Part shown: positions 1-15,000 of the stretch, in pieces
Layout of the letters: the number at the start of each line of letters is the position of its first letter
How positions within the stretch are numbered: the stretch's first letter is position 1
Assembly (NCBI GenBank): GCA_019155185.1
Contig: CM032805.1
Location: forward strand, 17,354,591-17,418,590
DNA: 64,000 nt
From: Beaufortia kweichowensis
Lineage: Eukaryota; Chordata; Actinopteri; Cypriniformes; Gastromyzontidae
Direction: 5' to 3'
The notes under the pieces: model-generated
Database searches by the model: none
The model's input: the letters and a program-made list of their open reading frames with translations, nothing else
What the model was told of the DNA's origin: nothing
Program-made: the position numbers and the translations under genes

Positions 1-126
1 GCGGAGGGGCGTGACGTCATCAGCGCGTCGCCCAATCAAAGTCTTCGCGTACGCGACGCGCTCAACATCGGTGACGGTGGATCAGCTGTTTGACTGTAAG
101 TGAGTGAGTGAAGGAGGTTTGGTTAA
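1..126 (+). promoter_or_regulatory. fam167a: CpG-rich promoter and probable non-coding first exon of fam167a
   Basis: The first 126 bases are far richer in CpG than the DNA that follows. They contain a perfect CRE palindrome (TGACGTCA, 12-19) and a CCAAT box (32-36). A splice donor (AAG|gtaagc) lies at about 127, directly after a purine-rich tail. No coding frame of note is present, so I read this as the proximal promoter plus a 5' UTR exon spliced to the coding exon near 1692. The promoter may continue left of the window. The link to fam167a rests on strand and proximity. Confidence 0.55.
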
Positions 127-1691
127 GGTAAGCTGTAGTTTATTCATTTATTTATGCCCAATATAACACAGAGAATCAGCATCAGGTTGTGTTTATGAGC
201 GCTGAACATCCTATTCTGTTATAGTATAACATTACCTTTAAAACATGACGTCACAATTGTATTTCATCACCTAAAGAAAAAGAATGAGAGTTATATGTTG
301 TTCTTAATATATAAACCTTAAGAATAATCTTGACTTTAATATAAAAAACTTTACCCTTTTCTTTTACTTAGAGAAAGACTGTGTTGTATTTAATGTTATA
401 ATATTTTATTGCTCATCAATTAATCTGCTATAAAAGTTATTTAACCAGACAATATAATATCAAAAGATAAGATAAGATATATAGTTTCATTACTTATTTA
501 CTCTTACTTTCTCTTTCTGTAATACAGTATGAATACTATATGCAGTATGATGACTGATGACTGATTATATTTGTTCAAACTTTGCATGAAAAAATATGCA
601 AACTACATGCAAAGTTTTCTTTGATTAATTAAATAAAAAAGGTGAATATATATTTTATAAAATAAGCATTATAATCTTTTTAATTAAATAAGTATTGTGA
701 GAATCTGTATGTGCTTTTAACAGATGTTCCAAAATATGAATGTGTGGTTTCTTTATTGTTGTTCAGTCATTGCTCAGAAATACTGAACAGCTGAAGTTTC
801 ATCCATCACATTTCCACAGTAGATTCTGTGTTCTTCATACATTGCCTGTGATCTGTACTGGTTAATCAGAAGAGGAATGGCAGAAATACTGGGAGACTCA
901 TGGGGGTTCTCAGTTTAGCAGTCAGCTGCCGTGTCCTACTTCCATTACTAAACCTCAGTACAGACTCGCACCAATAAACAATTATTTCTGATGTACAACA
1001 CTTTTAAATGAATATTCTTAATATTTACAATTAGTCCTTAATGTTTTAGCCCTGATGTTTCTATGTTTACTTTGCAAAGACATCTATAAAGAAGATATTT
1101 TAAGATAGTGTCCAAACATGTAAACACTATGACTATCAAAACATTTCTGTGTTTACCTGATCACCTGAGACAAGCTCAACAGGTCTGACATGGCAACATT
1201 TTCTCAACTAACCGTGTGTGTTTTAGGCGGGGCTTATTGAAGCACTTAACACATAAGATATAAGAAAAGCAAAAAGAACCAAAAACATCATATTTTCACT
1301 GCAAGTTTCTATATTATATCAGTATTGCATATTTGTCACAAAATATGCATTTTTCTACCAATTAGTTCAAATTTGAAGTTTTCTGTAAAATGAGACCATA
1401 TTTATCAATTTATCCAAGTAGGGCACTCTTTTAAAATTCAGGTACAAATTCAAAACATGATGTGATATTATTTTTATTTATGTTACAGATGGCACAATAT
1501 TACAAGTGATTTTTGGATGCCCAAAAAACCAGGAACGGGAATCTGACATTTATTGTCAACTAATGATTGTGACATTGAACTTCTCTGAAGTGTGTATATA
1601 TCTCTTTGAAATTCTTCAAATTATGAGAGAAATGTTATCCAGCAGGTTTCTTGAATAGATTCTAGTAATGTAGTTTATTCTGCAATCCTCC
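127..1691 (+). other. Probable fam167a intron 1, AT-rich
   Basis: AT-rich sequence between the CpG-rich first exon and the first coding exon. I see no long open frame, RNA gene or recognisable transposon. The exact acceptor before the coding exon is not obvious. Confidence 0.4.
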
Positions 1692-2297
1692 ATGGAGCCA
1701 ATGACAACATCACATACAGCTAACACACTAAAACACCCAGAATGCCTTGCAACATCTAAAGACGACCACCTCTCCAATCTGAAGGCTTTGACGGAGAAGC
1801 TCAAACTGGAAACCGGAGAATCATGTCATCAGGACTGGAGAGGTCAGCTGGAGACGATACTGAGTAACAAAAGCGTAAAGCCGTCTCAGACCGAAGGGCA
1901 GCACGCGGGACACGTGATGGGATTTACAAGTGTAGATCAAGCTCTGGAGTGGCTCAGGAAAGAGCTGGTGAGTCTGCCGATTGTTTGATATGTTTTAGTC
2001 ATGAAGTGATTTGGTTTAGTTATTCTCTTTCCTCTGTCACAGGCAGACATGCGTTTGCAGGACCAGCAGCTGGCACGGCAGCTCATGCGTCTGCGCAGTG
2101 ACATTAACAAACTGAGAATTGCGCAGACGTGCGACCAACATCGCATTATGCTGAACGCCGCCACCTTTGAGCTGGAGGAGCAAGATGATGTGTCGGGTTT
2201 GTGTGACGTCCCCATGTCTCCTGGCCTGTCCTCACCGCTGAAGGTCATCGGGGTCACAAAGATGAACATTAATTCTAGACGTTTCTCTCTGTCTTAA
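1692..2297 (+). CDS. fam167a: FAM167A-family coiled-coil protein (two coding exons)
   Basis: Exons 1692-1967 and 2043-2297 join in phase 0 (donor CTG|gtgagt, acceptor cacag|GCA) to encode 176 aa. The N-terminal part has the family motif DDHLSNLKALTEKLKLET. The C-terminal half is a coiled coil (about residues 80-125) with MRLQDQQLARQLMRLR, and the protein ends in VTKMNINSRRFSL followed by a terminal Ser, where mammalian members end in Cys. The last 100 residues match FAM167A better than FAM167B. The family is widely conserved, partly disordered and of poorly defined molecular function; in human it sits beside BLK at 8p23.1. The linker between the two conserved blocks is shorter than in mammals. 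Start: the first ATG of the open frame, upstream of the conserved block. Confidence 0.9.
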
Positions 2298-3762
<1,465 letters not shown>

Positions 3763-4768
3763 ATGACAATGGAAGTGCCCTGGAACTTTAGATTCGGGAT
3801 TGTTATTCTGGGAGACTCAGCAGTGGGTAAATCATCTCTTCTGCATCGCTTTACTGAAGGAACGTTTGATGAATCCAGACAGTCTCCACTTGGAATTGAT
3901 TTTAAGGTTAATATTATGCACATTGAGACTGATATTGTCATTAAACTGCTTCTGTGGGATACTGCGGGTCAAGAGAGATTTAGGTGAGTATTTATACAGC
4001 AGAACCAACTGATGTTATGATTTATCCAGATTCTATAGATTACAGAGACTGGGGCAAGTTGTCACATGGTCAATAGTGGAAATGAATGTTTGTACAAACT
4101 GCACGCTGGTATCAGTTGTATTTTATACGGTATGTAAATACACCTACAGTTTATGTTGGGCAATACAATACTTTCATATTCACTCATGAAACATTAGAAA
4201 TTTTAAATACTTTTCTACAATTCTTCAAAACTTAGTGACAACTTGCCCCATATGATATGAGTGAACATGTGATCTTTGTTCTTAAGCAATAATAGTGAAA
4301 AGGTTAAGTGTAAAAACTTCATAAGCACTTACCTGTTGCCGCAGGTCCATCTGTAAGTCTTACATGAGGAACTCTGTGGGTTGCATCCTGATGTTTGACC
4401 TCTCACAGCGACAGACCTTTGATCGTGTGGCCATTTGGCATCAGGAGGTTCTGGACTATGTTAAACCCAACCCCATGTTCTTTCTGCTGGTGGGTCATAA
4501 AAGCGATCTGGCCGTGGGACGTCAGGTCAGAAAGAGTGAAGGAGAGGCTCTGGCTAAGAAACTCAACATGGTGGCTTATCTGGAAGTGTCTACAAAAGAA
4601 AACATTAATGTAAGTGAAGCGTTTGAGACCCTGACCAGAGGAATATTTAACCTCTTTCAGAAAAGGAAAATCTCCATCCGGGATGATTGGCATGGGTTAA
4701 CCGTTGGGGCTCCTGTTGATAAAGAGCCACATGAAGACAAAAAATCCACCTGCTGTAACTTTGGATGA
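3763..4768 (+). CDS. RAB42/RAB39-like small GTPase with altered switch I
   Basis: Exons 3763-3983 and 4345-4768 join in phase 2 (ERF-R|S) to encode 214 aa. Visible motifs are the P-loop GDSAVGKSS (residues 17-25), WDTAGQERFR (switch II), GHKSD in the base-binding position, and VSTKEN in place of the usual ETSAK. GHKxD, the HQEV helix and LLVGHKSDL point to the RAB42/RAB39 branch rather than to other Rabs. The C-terminus ends CCNFG, compatible with geranylgeranylation of a CC motif. Rabs of this type act in endolysosomal and phagosomal trafficking. Odd point: switch I reads SPLGIDF where relatives read PTVGVDF, so residue 42 is Pro instead of the Thr that contacts Mg2+ and the gamma-phosphate. 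Nucleotide cycling may therefore differ. The gene is otherwise intact. A polyadenylation hexamer lies at 5328-5333. The closest named gene is RAB42; I leave the symbol blank because the protein is divergent. Confidence 0.85.
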
Positions 4769-4874
4769 GAATGTTTGTCCAAACCTCCGACTGAACCTTT
4801 CTGGACAAAGGCATATTTTACGGATAATGATGTCAGAGATGGTATTTCAACATGAATACTGTACACTGCTTCAT

Positions 4875-4988
4875 GATGCTATAGAAGAACCTAATGGTTC
4901 CATAAAGAACCTTTCTGTTTCACAAATATGAAAGTCCATTCGACAGAAAGGTTCTTTGAGGAACCAAACATGGTTCTTCTATAGCATC
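4875..4988. repeat. Hairpin (MITE-like) element
   Basis: The ends form a perfect 17-bp inverted repeat (gatgctatagaagaacc at 4875-4891, its complement at 4972-4988), with further complementarity inside (aagaaccttt against aaaggttctt). It lies in the 3' UTR/flank of the rab gene. Relatives with the same AGAACC/GGTTCT blocks occur at about 7129-7341, 17585-17730, 38750-39045, 44885-45115 and 47905-48022. Confidence 0.75.
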
Positions 4989-7900
4989 GCTGTGTGTGAA
5001 AAACCTCCTGAAGCATCTTTTTTTTTTAAAGTGTTAAATAAGTATTGAACAGCATGTGTTTAGAGATAAAGACACAAGTGATGTGACGTCTTTAAAGCTG
5101 TCGTGAACAGAATGGCAATAGAGTTCTGCAGGGATGATGTATTTTTGTATTAGTGTCACTTCTCTCCATCCACACCGTTTTGAGATTTGTGCTCATGTTG
5201 TGTCACTTTTTTAGATTTTAATGTACAATGACATTTAATGTCCCCAAATTTGATGTGGTCCCATTTAGCAACTTGTTATCAACCACCTTTTTAAAGAGAC
5301 ATTAAAGCTTTAAAATCTATATCGTAAAATAAAACATACAAATATTTAGAGCTGTATTAACCAAAGACACTATTTCAGATATTTAACTAAAAATTGACTT
5401 TAGGATGATGTAACCAGAAGTGCTAAAATCATATACAGTAATAGAAGAATAGAAAGTTCTGTATCAATAATGATTATGAATGAAAATGTATTTCAGTTTT
5501 GGAGAGTTTCAAACAGCACCATCTACAGGTCAAAACCAAACTGGATTCATTTTAGTCATTCTTTATTGTATTAAAATGACAAAGATACAAAATTTAAGCA
5601 TTTGTTTTTGTTAATCTGTACATTTGTATCTTGGTAATCTGTGGAATCTGTACAGTTTGTATAAGCTTTGTGTTATTTCCATTAACAAAACCTTAAACGC
5701 TGCAGAAAATGTTTACAGAACAGAAATCAGATGACTTTAACTCAACATGTTATTTTTCTAACAAAGTACAAAGTATGAAAATCTGACAAATTCACAAAGA
5801 AAGAAAGAAAAGAAATATTATTATTGAAAATCTCACACTGTGAAACCTTTGAGACATGACTGGATTTGTATTCTGTAATTTTACATGACAATGAGAATTA
5901 TAAATATTTGAGTTACAAAATAAAATATTGAAACTATGCTGCTATTTACTCTGTTTCTTTATTAAAATAAAGTTTCATGTTAGGACTGAGAGTATTACAG
6001 TAAAGAAAGAAAAGAAACATACAGAAAACACCATAAACCATAAATTAATTTCATTCCAAGTATTTTGACTCAATCCTGCTTCATAGTGAAAATAAAGAGG
6101 AAAAACATCAGATTGTTTTGCTGGTGATTACTGAAGAGCAGCCTTATGAAATCCTGACAGAAAACACATTTAACACAACAGCAGCATCTCACAAACAAAC
6201 ATGAAAGAAAAAATAAAATGGTAATATACCCGAATCTTCAGAAAACCCTTAATGCTCTTTAAATCTATGGCACATCCATGTAAAATAACACAGACATATT
6301 TTGTTGTTCTAATAGTTTTATGGGATTTCTTTCTCTCTCTTCTCTTATAATATAAACCGTAAAAGCTACTAAAACACAGACAATATTAAAGATACAGCCA
6401 AATTGAAACAGTCAGATATCTAAATTACATTTTCCATACAGGTTTAGACAACACATCACATAAAACTCAAAAATAAATGTATACCTAGTTTTCATTAATT
6501 TATTTTAACATTCAACTGAACATGAACACAATCTATAGATCCAATAAAAACTATAATCAGTTTAAAAACATCTGTCTTCTAAAAACATTTTCAAGCACAA
6601 ACTTCAGATTATAAACTAAACTAATTTTCAAGTAAGATATTCTCCTTAGTAAAACATCGATGGGTAATCCATTACTGTTCTGTATTCACCTTTCTCATTT
6701 TTTTGATGATATTTTGCTTGGGCTCACCGTCTACAGCTTTACTAACACATAAAGTCTATAGCATCAAAAAAATAAAACTCTTATCGTCTGCAAGCATGTT
6801 AATGAAAACTTGCATAACAGACTAAATAATAATAAAGTGTCGGGTTTAAAACTTAAGCACCACTAAACATAATGTGAACGGAAATATACTTACAATGACT
6901 TTTCATTGTTCATTGTAACTACATAACCGTCAACATTTGTCAAACTTATATTAAAACCCAAAATTAATTTCCTTTAACCTTAGAAAACCCTTACAGTGAA
7001 TTTCACATGTGTAAAAACATGTCATCACACGTGAAACCTACGGGATTACATGTAGTTTTTTGCATGTGTACAATTCATGTAAAGCATGAAATTGAAAGTT
7101 TTTGTAAAGCTTTTTTTAAGTCCTCTACTCTCTTTAAAATAAAGTTCTTTACAGTGATGTCACAGAAGAACCATGTTTGGCTCTCCAAAGAACCCATTCA
7201 CTCAAAGGTTCCTCAAAGAACTACTTCTTTATACATTTTAAAGAACCTTTTTCCACCTAAATGTTCTTTGGATGTTAAAGGTTATTCATGGAAACATTCA
7301 GTCAGAAATGGTTCTTCTATGACATCATATTTATTCTTAAGTGTTGCTGAATATAAAGCAACAAACAAACATAACATCCATTAAATAAGTGTAATTCCCT
7401 GCACGAGATGAGTTCAGATGTGCTTCATTTTCAGTACAGAGACTGTTACATAAACACGCAAACACATTCAATTTCACATTCCACAAGGATGCATATAGCA
7501 AATCTAGGAGAAATGTCTTAAATACATACAACAGAGAACTGATTACACATCACACTGTCTGAACACAGTTACTGTAGACGTGTTTGCATGAAGAAAACAT
7601 ACAACATAATACCTGTTGAGATGAATAAATAATCATCACCGTCTGAGGCCATTAAACACGTTATATTCAATATCCAAACAGAACCTGCAGATCCGCTCAA
7701 AGTATTACAAATACAACGGTTTCATATAAAAATCACAACACAGTACTTCTGAAACATCTTCATGCACTACAGTATCTGATATCACACATCTGTATCATAT
7801 TATCATATGAGCGAAAACGACAACAAATGAAGTATGTCAAAAAATAAATATTCATCATGAACAATTTCAACAATTTCTCTTGAACATGCAATTTATCTAA

Positions 7901-10900
7901 AATCTTCATGATTTCCTTTTTTCTCCCATCGGTAAGAATAGATAAAGATATTTTCTTTACATCAGTCATAATCATATTTGTCCTCTACTCTCACTAATAG
8001 ACATATTTCAATATTTCACCATATGTATTTATATAACTTATATGAGGGTTAAAAACAGAGACATTCCTTCTAAAAGCATCTTTAAAATCAGTCAGAAGAA
8101 AAGACTATTTGTACTGTTTGGATACCAAAGAATATGTTCTTGTATTTGAGCTGTTCAATAGAAAACAAAGTCCCTGTAAATGGTCAACATGTCTGGTTTT
8201 AAAATGGACATTTTTGAAACAACTTTGGTTTGCCGTCAGGCGTAATAACTGAGGTCTTTAGTACATCATACAGGAGGCATTTTATCTCTAGATGAATAAT
8301 AAAACTGGACAAAGATTGGTATTGCATTGTATGTTTGATATTCTGTTATTCTGTCAATTAGACTGCAAACTTATTTAACAAAAATAACAATGAATTTAAT
8401 AAGCATTTTCTGGTTTAAACTCATCTTATCACACAACAAATATAAACCTCCGCAGACAGTAGCTGTATAATACCGGGACATTGTTGGTTTTATACGGTTT
8501 GGTGGAATTTTGTTCTTGTCTTAACAAGAACTGAATGTTTACAGATCAAAACTAGTTTCGATACATTTTACTATTTTTAAATTGCATAGTCTAGATTAAT
8601 GAAACTGTACTTTGATACATTTGTCATCCGTTTGAACATTCATTTTTTTCATTAAACTGCTTTAACAAATGTACACATCATATACCTTTTTGTATTTAAA
8701 ATAATAAAACACATATGATTTATGGTCACATATATATGCAATTTCTTTTCATACACAAGGGAAAAAATATCTCATCCTTAAATATTTCAGTGCCAAGGAG
8801 AGTTTCAAATAAAAAGAAAGAAAAACATATTACAGGATTACCTGAATTACCTTCATACATAATCAACACTGTAATGTCTATATTCTTATCATACCACCCA
8901 ACAGAATAAATGATTTTGTTTCTTTACATAAAAACAAACTCTGTTTCTGTTGCACATTATGTACAAGTCATTATTTTTTTGGATGAAAGGTCTGATCCAG
9001 CGATCAGCACAGGGTAAGGCTTTACAAGAACACGTCTGTACATTTAAAACACAATATACAAAATATGGTTCCGTTTTAGCACCTTCAAGATATTGATGGT
9101 AATATTGGTAACGGTGAAACTGTGCTGGACATCAAATACACAAATAAACTCTTTTAGCCCTAAAATTTGCTTCCCACAATAAATACTGATGTCAATAAGG
9201 CTGATGTCTGGCATCGCTTCACCCCGTCTCTTTATCCAATGCAGTTACACGGCCAATGAAACACTGGAATGTTTATTTCACCAGTCTGTCATACTGTACG
9301 TACAGTTTTCACCGCATTGGTACAAGAAAACAATATCAATATACTGGCATTGTTGTTTGCTGAACTGGTTGCCTTGAGCGGTTTAAAAGCACCGACGTTA
9401 TAAGGCACCACAGGGTTAAAGAAACACAAAGCGAACGGAAATCAAATGATGGCAAATGAAACAACATCGTGGTGATGACATCATAGCGGAAACCTACAAG
9501 GATCCTTCAAGATGTCTTCACATGACGTTTATCATGACGTCATGTATATAAACCAAATGCTTCATTATAATCTGTTCAAATGTTTTATAATGAATGCATT
9601 CGTGTTACATGAACACATGGATATTCTGTCCGTATCAAGGAAGCCCTTGAATTTTCTGACAACAGCAGACACACAATTCAGACTGAGAAATTCAAGTCTG
9701 TCAGAAAAATAAAGTAAAAGTAACTGTATCATTTTACCCAAAGGCTTTAAATGCATCTTTAAAACATACACAGGAGTAAAAACAACATCTGAGGTGTTTC
9801 CTCATCCAGCAAATCTAAACATACCGGACATCAACAGGCTGAATGGATTTCTGAAGAACCAATCACAGTGTATTAGCACCCGGCGGAGGAAATGAGTCAC
9901 GTATGTTTACATGCGTGAGATACAACACACAAAAACAAGCAAAACACATTTTGGCAAAGCTGAACATAATAAAATAAAATGCAGGTTTCTCCAGCAAACA
10001 ACAGTGGACCAGAACGCTGTGATGAACTACAACAAAACAAAGTAAATGTACGGAAGTCACACGACTCAAGATTATTCAGAGAAACACAAAATCTGCACCA
10101 GAAGACACCTGAGCCACAGAGACTAAACGTTCTCCTCAGGTCCATCAAACTTCATGAGAATTACTGTTCAATATTGCACAAAGAGAGATTATTATTTTAA
10201 TACTAAAGCTCTTGTATAATCTTGCAAGAACCCTTTTCACCTGCTGGATGCACCTGTCAGAATGATCGCAGGCACGATGGGTTCATGCATAAAACTGGAA
10301 ACACATTTCAACATGAAAATGTGTCCACAACCCATTTACTGAAAGTGACCGAGTCTCATCAGTAATCAACTGGAAGCGGTCGTTCATCAGGTTTTAACAG
10401 ATCACCTAATCCAGATATAAAGATGAGTTCGGCTGTAACTGTAAAGTTGCTTCAGATGCAAAGCAGGGAATTATATTGTGATGAAAATTTAAGGCAAACG
10501 TAACAAATGATTACAGTAACATAAGAAGAAAATAAATAAGGTCTTAATAAGAAGATCAACCGAGAATTAAAAATCTAGCACCAAAACAAATAAACAAACA
10601 GCATGTGTCATAATTCATAAGAAAAAGGATTTTCCTATAAGCACCAATAGCAGAAGAGGATGTGATTTGGCTTTGTTGTTCGTTTGAGCCCTGTGTGTCG
10701 AGACATCCGGCATCCTCTCGAGACGACTGCGGTGAGATTTCTTGTGTAAATAGATTAATCCAACCATCAATAGCTTTCTTAATAACTTGTTGCACCTTAG
10801 ATTAAAATAAAAAATTGACAATTAAGTCATTTCACATCAGAAAAATATGTGTGCCGGAGTTCTTCGGCCGTATTTATGCACCTCACGAGTTTATTACTTG

Positions 10901-12001
10901 AAATATTTGATGAAGATGCGAAAACAAACGGATGCGAGTTGCGGTGGGAACGCTGGACAGTGTAAATACAGTTGTAAAAATGAAGAAGAGCGTTCATCAA
11001 CACTGCCTTGTGTTTATATCTGTGCTTATTTCTGAAGGGGTGAAAGGTCACACTGCAGCTGAATGTGAATCACATCTGATCGTCTTCTTCATATTATCTG
11101 AACGAGACTTCATGATGTGAAGAAATAAATGCCAAGTTATTCATTATGAAAATAATTTAAATGAGAGTTTTCATGTTAAACTATTATTTAAATAATTCAT
11201 AATTCAGTAGTAAATTATATTGTTAACATAAAACACATATGGCAACACTTTACAATAAGATTTCATTTATTAACATTAGTTAAGATGAACTAACAATGAT
11301 TATTCTCATTGTAGAATAATTCCAAAATAATTACAGAAATTAATGAATTACAGAATAAACAAAAATAATAATAAGAAATAAGAAATAATAAGGAAAAATA
11401 TCTGATAAATTTTCTGCATGCAGGTTATGTCAAAGCAGAATAGATTTTAATATAAAAGATGATCAGATGTGAGAAGAACACTTCAGCTGACAGTGATGAA
11501 GTAAAAACATTTAAAGATCCTTGTGCTTTTCAATAATCCTTTAATATTTCCACTAAACTACAGAATGGCCATTCATCTCTCATGAGTCAAAGAGGTATAT
11601 TCCTTAATAACCAAATCAATTCATTCAAGACTTTTCAAAAGCTAAATTGAGATTTTAAGGCTTCAGTGTGAAATAAATCTCAGATGTAAAGCCCGACAGA
11701 TGAAATCAGGCAGTAGAGATGTAACTGAAGTGTATGGGAGACACAAGGCCGTGTTGATGAGCTCAGTCCATCTTCGTGAAATGCTTTTAGCTCGCTGTAA
11801 ACACCAGGACACGTATAAATCCCTCAGACAGAAACATACCGTATAAAAGAGACCCTATTTACATACAAAATATATACACTCGCTCGATGATTCCGCCTGT
11901 TGAACACGGAATTATGTTTTATTCACCAGAAAGCATAATGGAGAAACGGGAATAAATAACAAACAGGTAGATGGATGAGAGATGATGGAGAGCGCCAGCG
12001 G
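4989..12001. other. AT-rich region, probably including the xkr6 3' UTR
   Basis: Seven kilobases without a convincing protein-coding exon on either strand. Open frames are short and AT-driven. The right part is downstream of the xkr6 stop on the minus strand and probably includes its 3' UTR, since XKR6 transcripts have long 3' UTRs in other vertebrates. A second hairpin repeat copy lies at about 7129-7341. I found no tRNA, and no match to the miR-598 sequence that lies in human XKR6. Confidence 0.35.
7129..7341. repeat. Hairpin (MITE-like) element, second copy
   Basis: The ends are imperfect inverted repeats (gatgtcacagaagaacc near 7153, ggttcttctatgacatc near 7310), with internal AAAGAACC/GGTTCCTC blocks as in the element at 4875-4988. 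It is longer and more diverged than that copy. Confidence 0.6.
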
Positions 12002-15000
12002 TCACAGAGACGACTCGTATTGCAGCAGCTCGTACAGCAGCGGTCCGTCCCTGTATCTGATCCCGATGGCCGTGGGGGTCATGAACTGGAGGATGTTGAT
12101 GGTCCTTCTCAACCGCCTGTCCACAAAGTGGGCGTCCCAGGCCGGGTAACGTTTCCTGGGCATGTCGATCTTGATGAAAGGTCCCTCCGGCCTGTAACGG
12201 CCCGACGGCTCGGGCGAGCGCACCTGAAACACGGGCAGACAGGTGTCCGCCGCGGTCGAGTCGTCGTCCGCCAAGACGAAAGCCCCCGTGGAAGCGGGTC
12301 GGGACGCTCGAGGACCGGGGGCGGGTGCCATGGGCTCGGCCTCCGGCGGAAACGGGAGTCCCCAGAGAAGCTCGGCACAGCAGGAACTAGCTAGCAGCCT
12401 CATTTTGGGACCCATCGGATGGAGGAACCCGTAGTAGACGCTCATGAACACCACCCCTGAGGCAAAGGTTAGGTAGACGCCGCAGAGCACGGGCACCGCG
12501 TACGAGTCGGTGGTGACCGGGTCTCTGTATGCGTACCAGAGGCAAGTAAGCACCGTGTTTTCGACGAGCACCACAAAGTAGTAGATCGCCATGCGGTACC
12601 TGGTTCGACCCTCCTTCACGTTGAACCAGCAGAAGATGTAGACGATGCCCACCACCATGTTAAAGAGCACCTCTTCCCATTTGGACATGCAGAAGTCCGT
12701 GCCTCCGTGCACGATCCAGAAGGCCATGGCGCACCAGTGCACCACCACGAAGATGCCGAAGTAGATGTGAAATACGGAAGCGAAGAGGGCGAAGGAGAGC
12801 ACCCGTGAGGAGATGGTGAGGAGTCTCCAGAAGATGTGGATCAGGGCTCCTCTGTAACTCATGCTCTTCTTGTCGTCTCGGGAATCTCGCAGGAGCTTGT
12901 GGTACGAGGCCAGGACCCAGGCCAGAGAGAGCAGCGAGGCCACCGAGGAGACGCCTGCGAGACCAGAGACACGCTTCACTAACTGACCGGCGAAGAGATG
13001 AGCACAAACACACACACATCTGAACATTATCATCATCTGATCAACGCTGCAGATTACAAAACGTTCAAACTCGGAATTTGGATCGGACAAGGTGCATTTA
13101 GAAACAAACAAAATGAGTATCTGTCACCCGGGCACCGTATATGACTTAATACAAAATGATTATGAAATTTGACTTGTTTATTTCTCATTGGAAATGATTT
13201 AGAGAATTTTGTTGTTACTGTAAAGATCCATTTAAACAGTTAAATAACCCATTGAGACAACAAATGTATTCATCACTATTTTACATGCTGCTATTTTGAA
13301 TGTAAATGAGTAAATGATCAGAAATCAAACCCCACTCGAGCAAAAGGCATTTCTGGTTCTAGCGTTTACTCACACTGAAGCGTCTCGGCTCGGTTCTTCT
13401 GGATCATAATGCAGAGTTGTAGCACCAGTTGGGGAGCGCTTTCCAAAAACGTCTCCAGGAGGCGGAGCATGTTGACATCAGCGTATTCGTACATCATCGC
13501 CCAGTAAAAGCGTCGTCTGTGCTCCTTTTGCCTTTGACTCTGGATGCCCAGATACATCGTGCGAATATACCTGATTAAACAGATTTAAACGTATTAGAGA
13601 AATTACACAAATCTCTCAGATTATCAGAAGAAACATGAGATGTAAAGTGCACCAACTATGTGTTTTTATGGATGTGTGATGTACAAATATCTGAATAGGA
13701 AAAACATTGTCTGGATGCTTTAAACACAGATCAATACAATCTTTTTTTTATTTCTGCTGATCTATAAGATGTTAAAAACAGCCGTGTGCTCGTCTCATTC
13801 CATCACAATGGAGTTTTTTCTGTTGAATCTTTCTTGGGGAATATCATATCCGTATCATATCTCTGAGCTAACATATGAAAACAGACAATAGCAGCAGAGA
13901 GAAAATCATCTGAACATTCTGAATGAAGTCTTTGATAAAACTGATGAAAATGTATTTTCATGCGGCTTCATTCTGAACAGTTTCAGAGCGTTTCTGTTCA
14001 TTTAACATGAAACGAGAAAAGTTTGACGTACCAGACAGACAAAACGACTATGAGATGTTAAACTAAGCACAATTATTTAGATTATTGGTCTTTGTCTATC
14101 TGTGTGTCTGTTTATCTACAACAACAAAAAATGCTTCCTCTATGGCAGGGGTCTCCAACACGTCGCTCGTGGCTTGATTGCTCTCCAAAACATTACATCC
14201 AGTCCCACCGCTCCAATACAAATGTATTATTTTTATTTTATTTCATTTTATTTCTTTATTTTAATAAATGAATTTTACAATATTAATCAACATTTTAAAA
14301 AACGACGTAACGTTATCACGTCAAAGTTTCACTCAGTAACGTCATCACGCTTATGCGTCTATAGAGTTTTAAGCGTCGTGGGACGTGAGTAGCTCTCAAC
14401 TGAAAAAAGGTTGGAGACCCCTGCTCTATGGTATCGTAAAGCATCTTTATTTTTTATGAAATATTCATAAAAAAACAACAGCACTATTACTTTCATTTCA
14501 ACAACAACATCTCGATGCTTTTTCTTGTATTTCTGTAAAGAATGATCAGGCAAAATGAATAACAGATGTAAAACATTCAGCAGCATACGGATGACATGAA
14601 TGACTGAGAGACAGACAGATATCATGTAGAGATGTCATCACTCCTGCTCTCATCTGTCATGTGCTTCATGTCTTTTAAGATAGTAGATATACAGAATCAG
14701 TCAAACGTTAGGAAACACTTACACTTACTGTTGTTTAGATGTTTTCAGAATAGTATTAAACTCATTAAAATCATAAAATAACACAATTGTAACAGTATGA
14801 ATTATATTGTGACTAAAATCATCCAAAATAAATGAACACTATATTATATTTGATCATCTTTGAGTCACACTTTATCTAGAATTTATAAAATCATCCTCTT
14901 GACATTTTTATCATCTCAGTTTCTTGTTGTCTCAACCTGAGAAGCTTTTTAAACAGAACTGAAGAAATTTCTATCTATACTGAATTTTTATTGACTGATT

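Noticed and set aside
9512..9560. CRE-like palindromes (catgacgtttatcatgacgtcatg) as a regulatory module
   Set aside because: Two CRE-like motifs in AT-rich intergenic DNA are not enough evidence without conservation.
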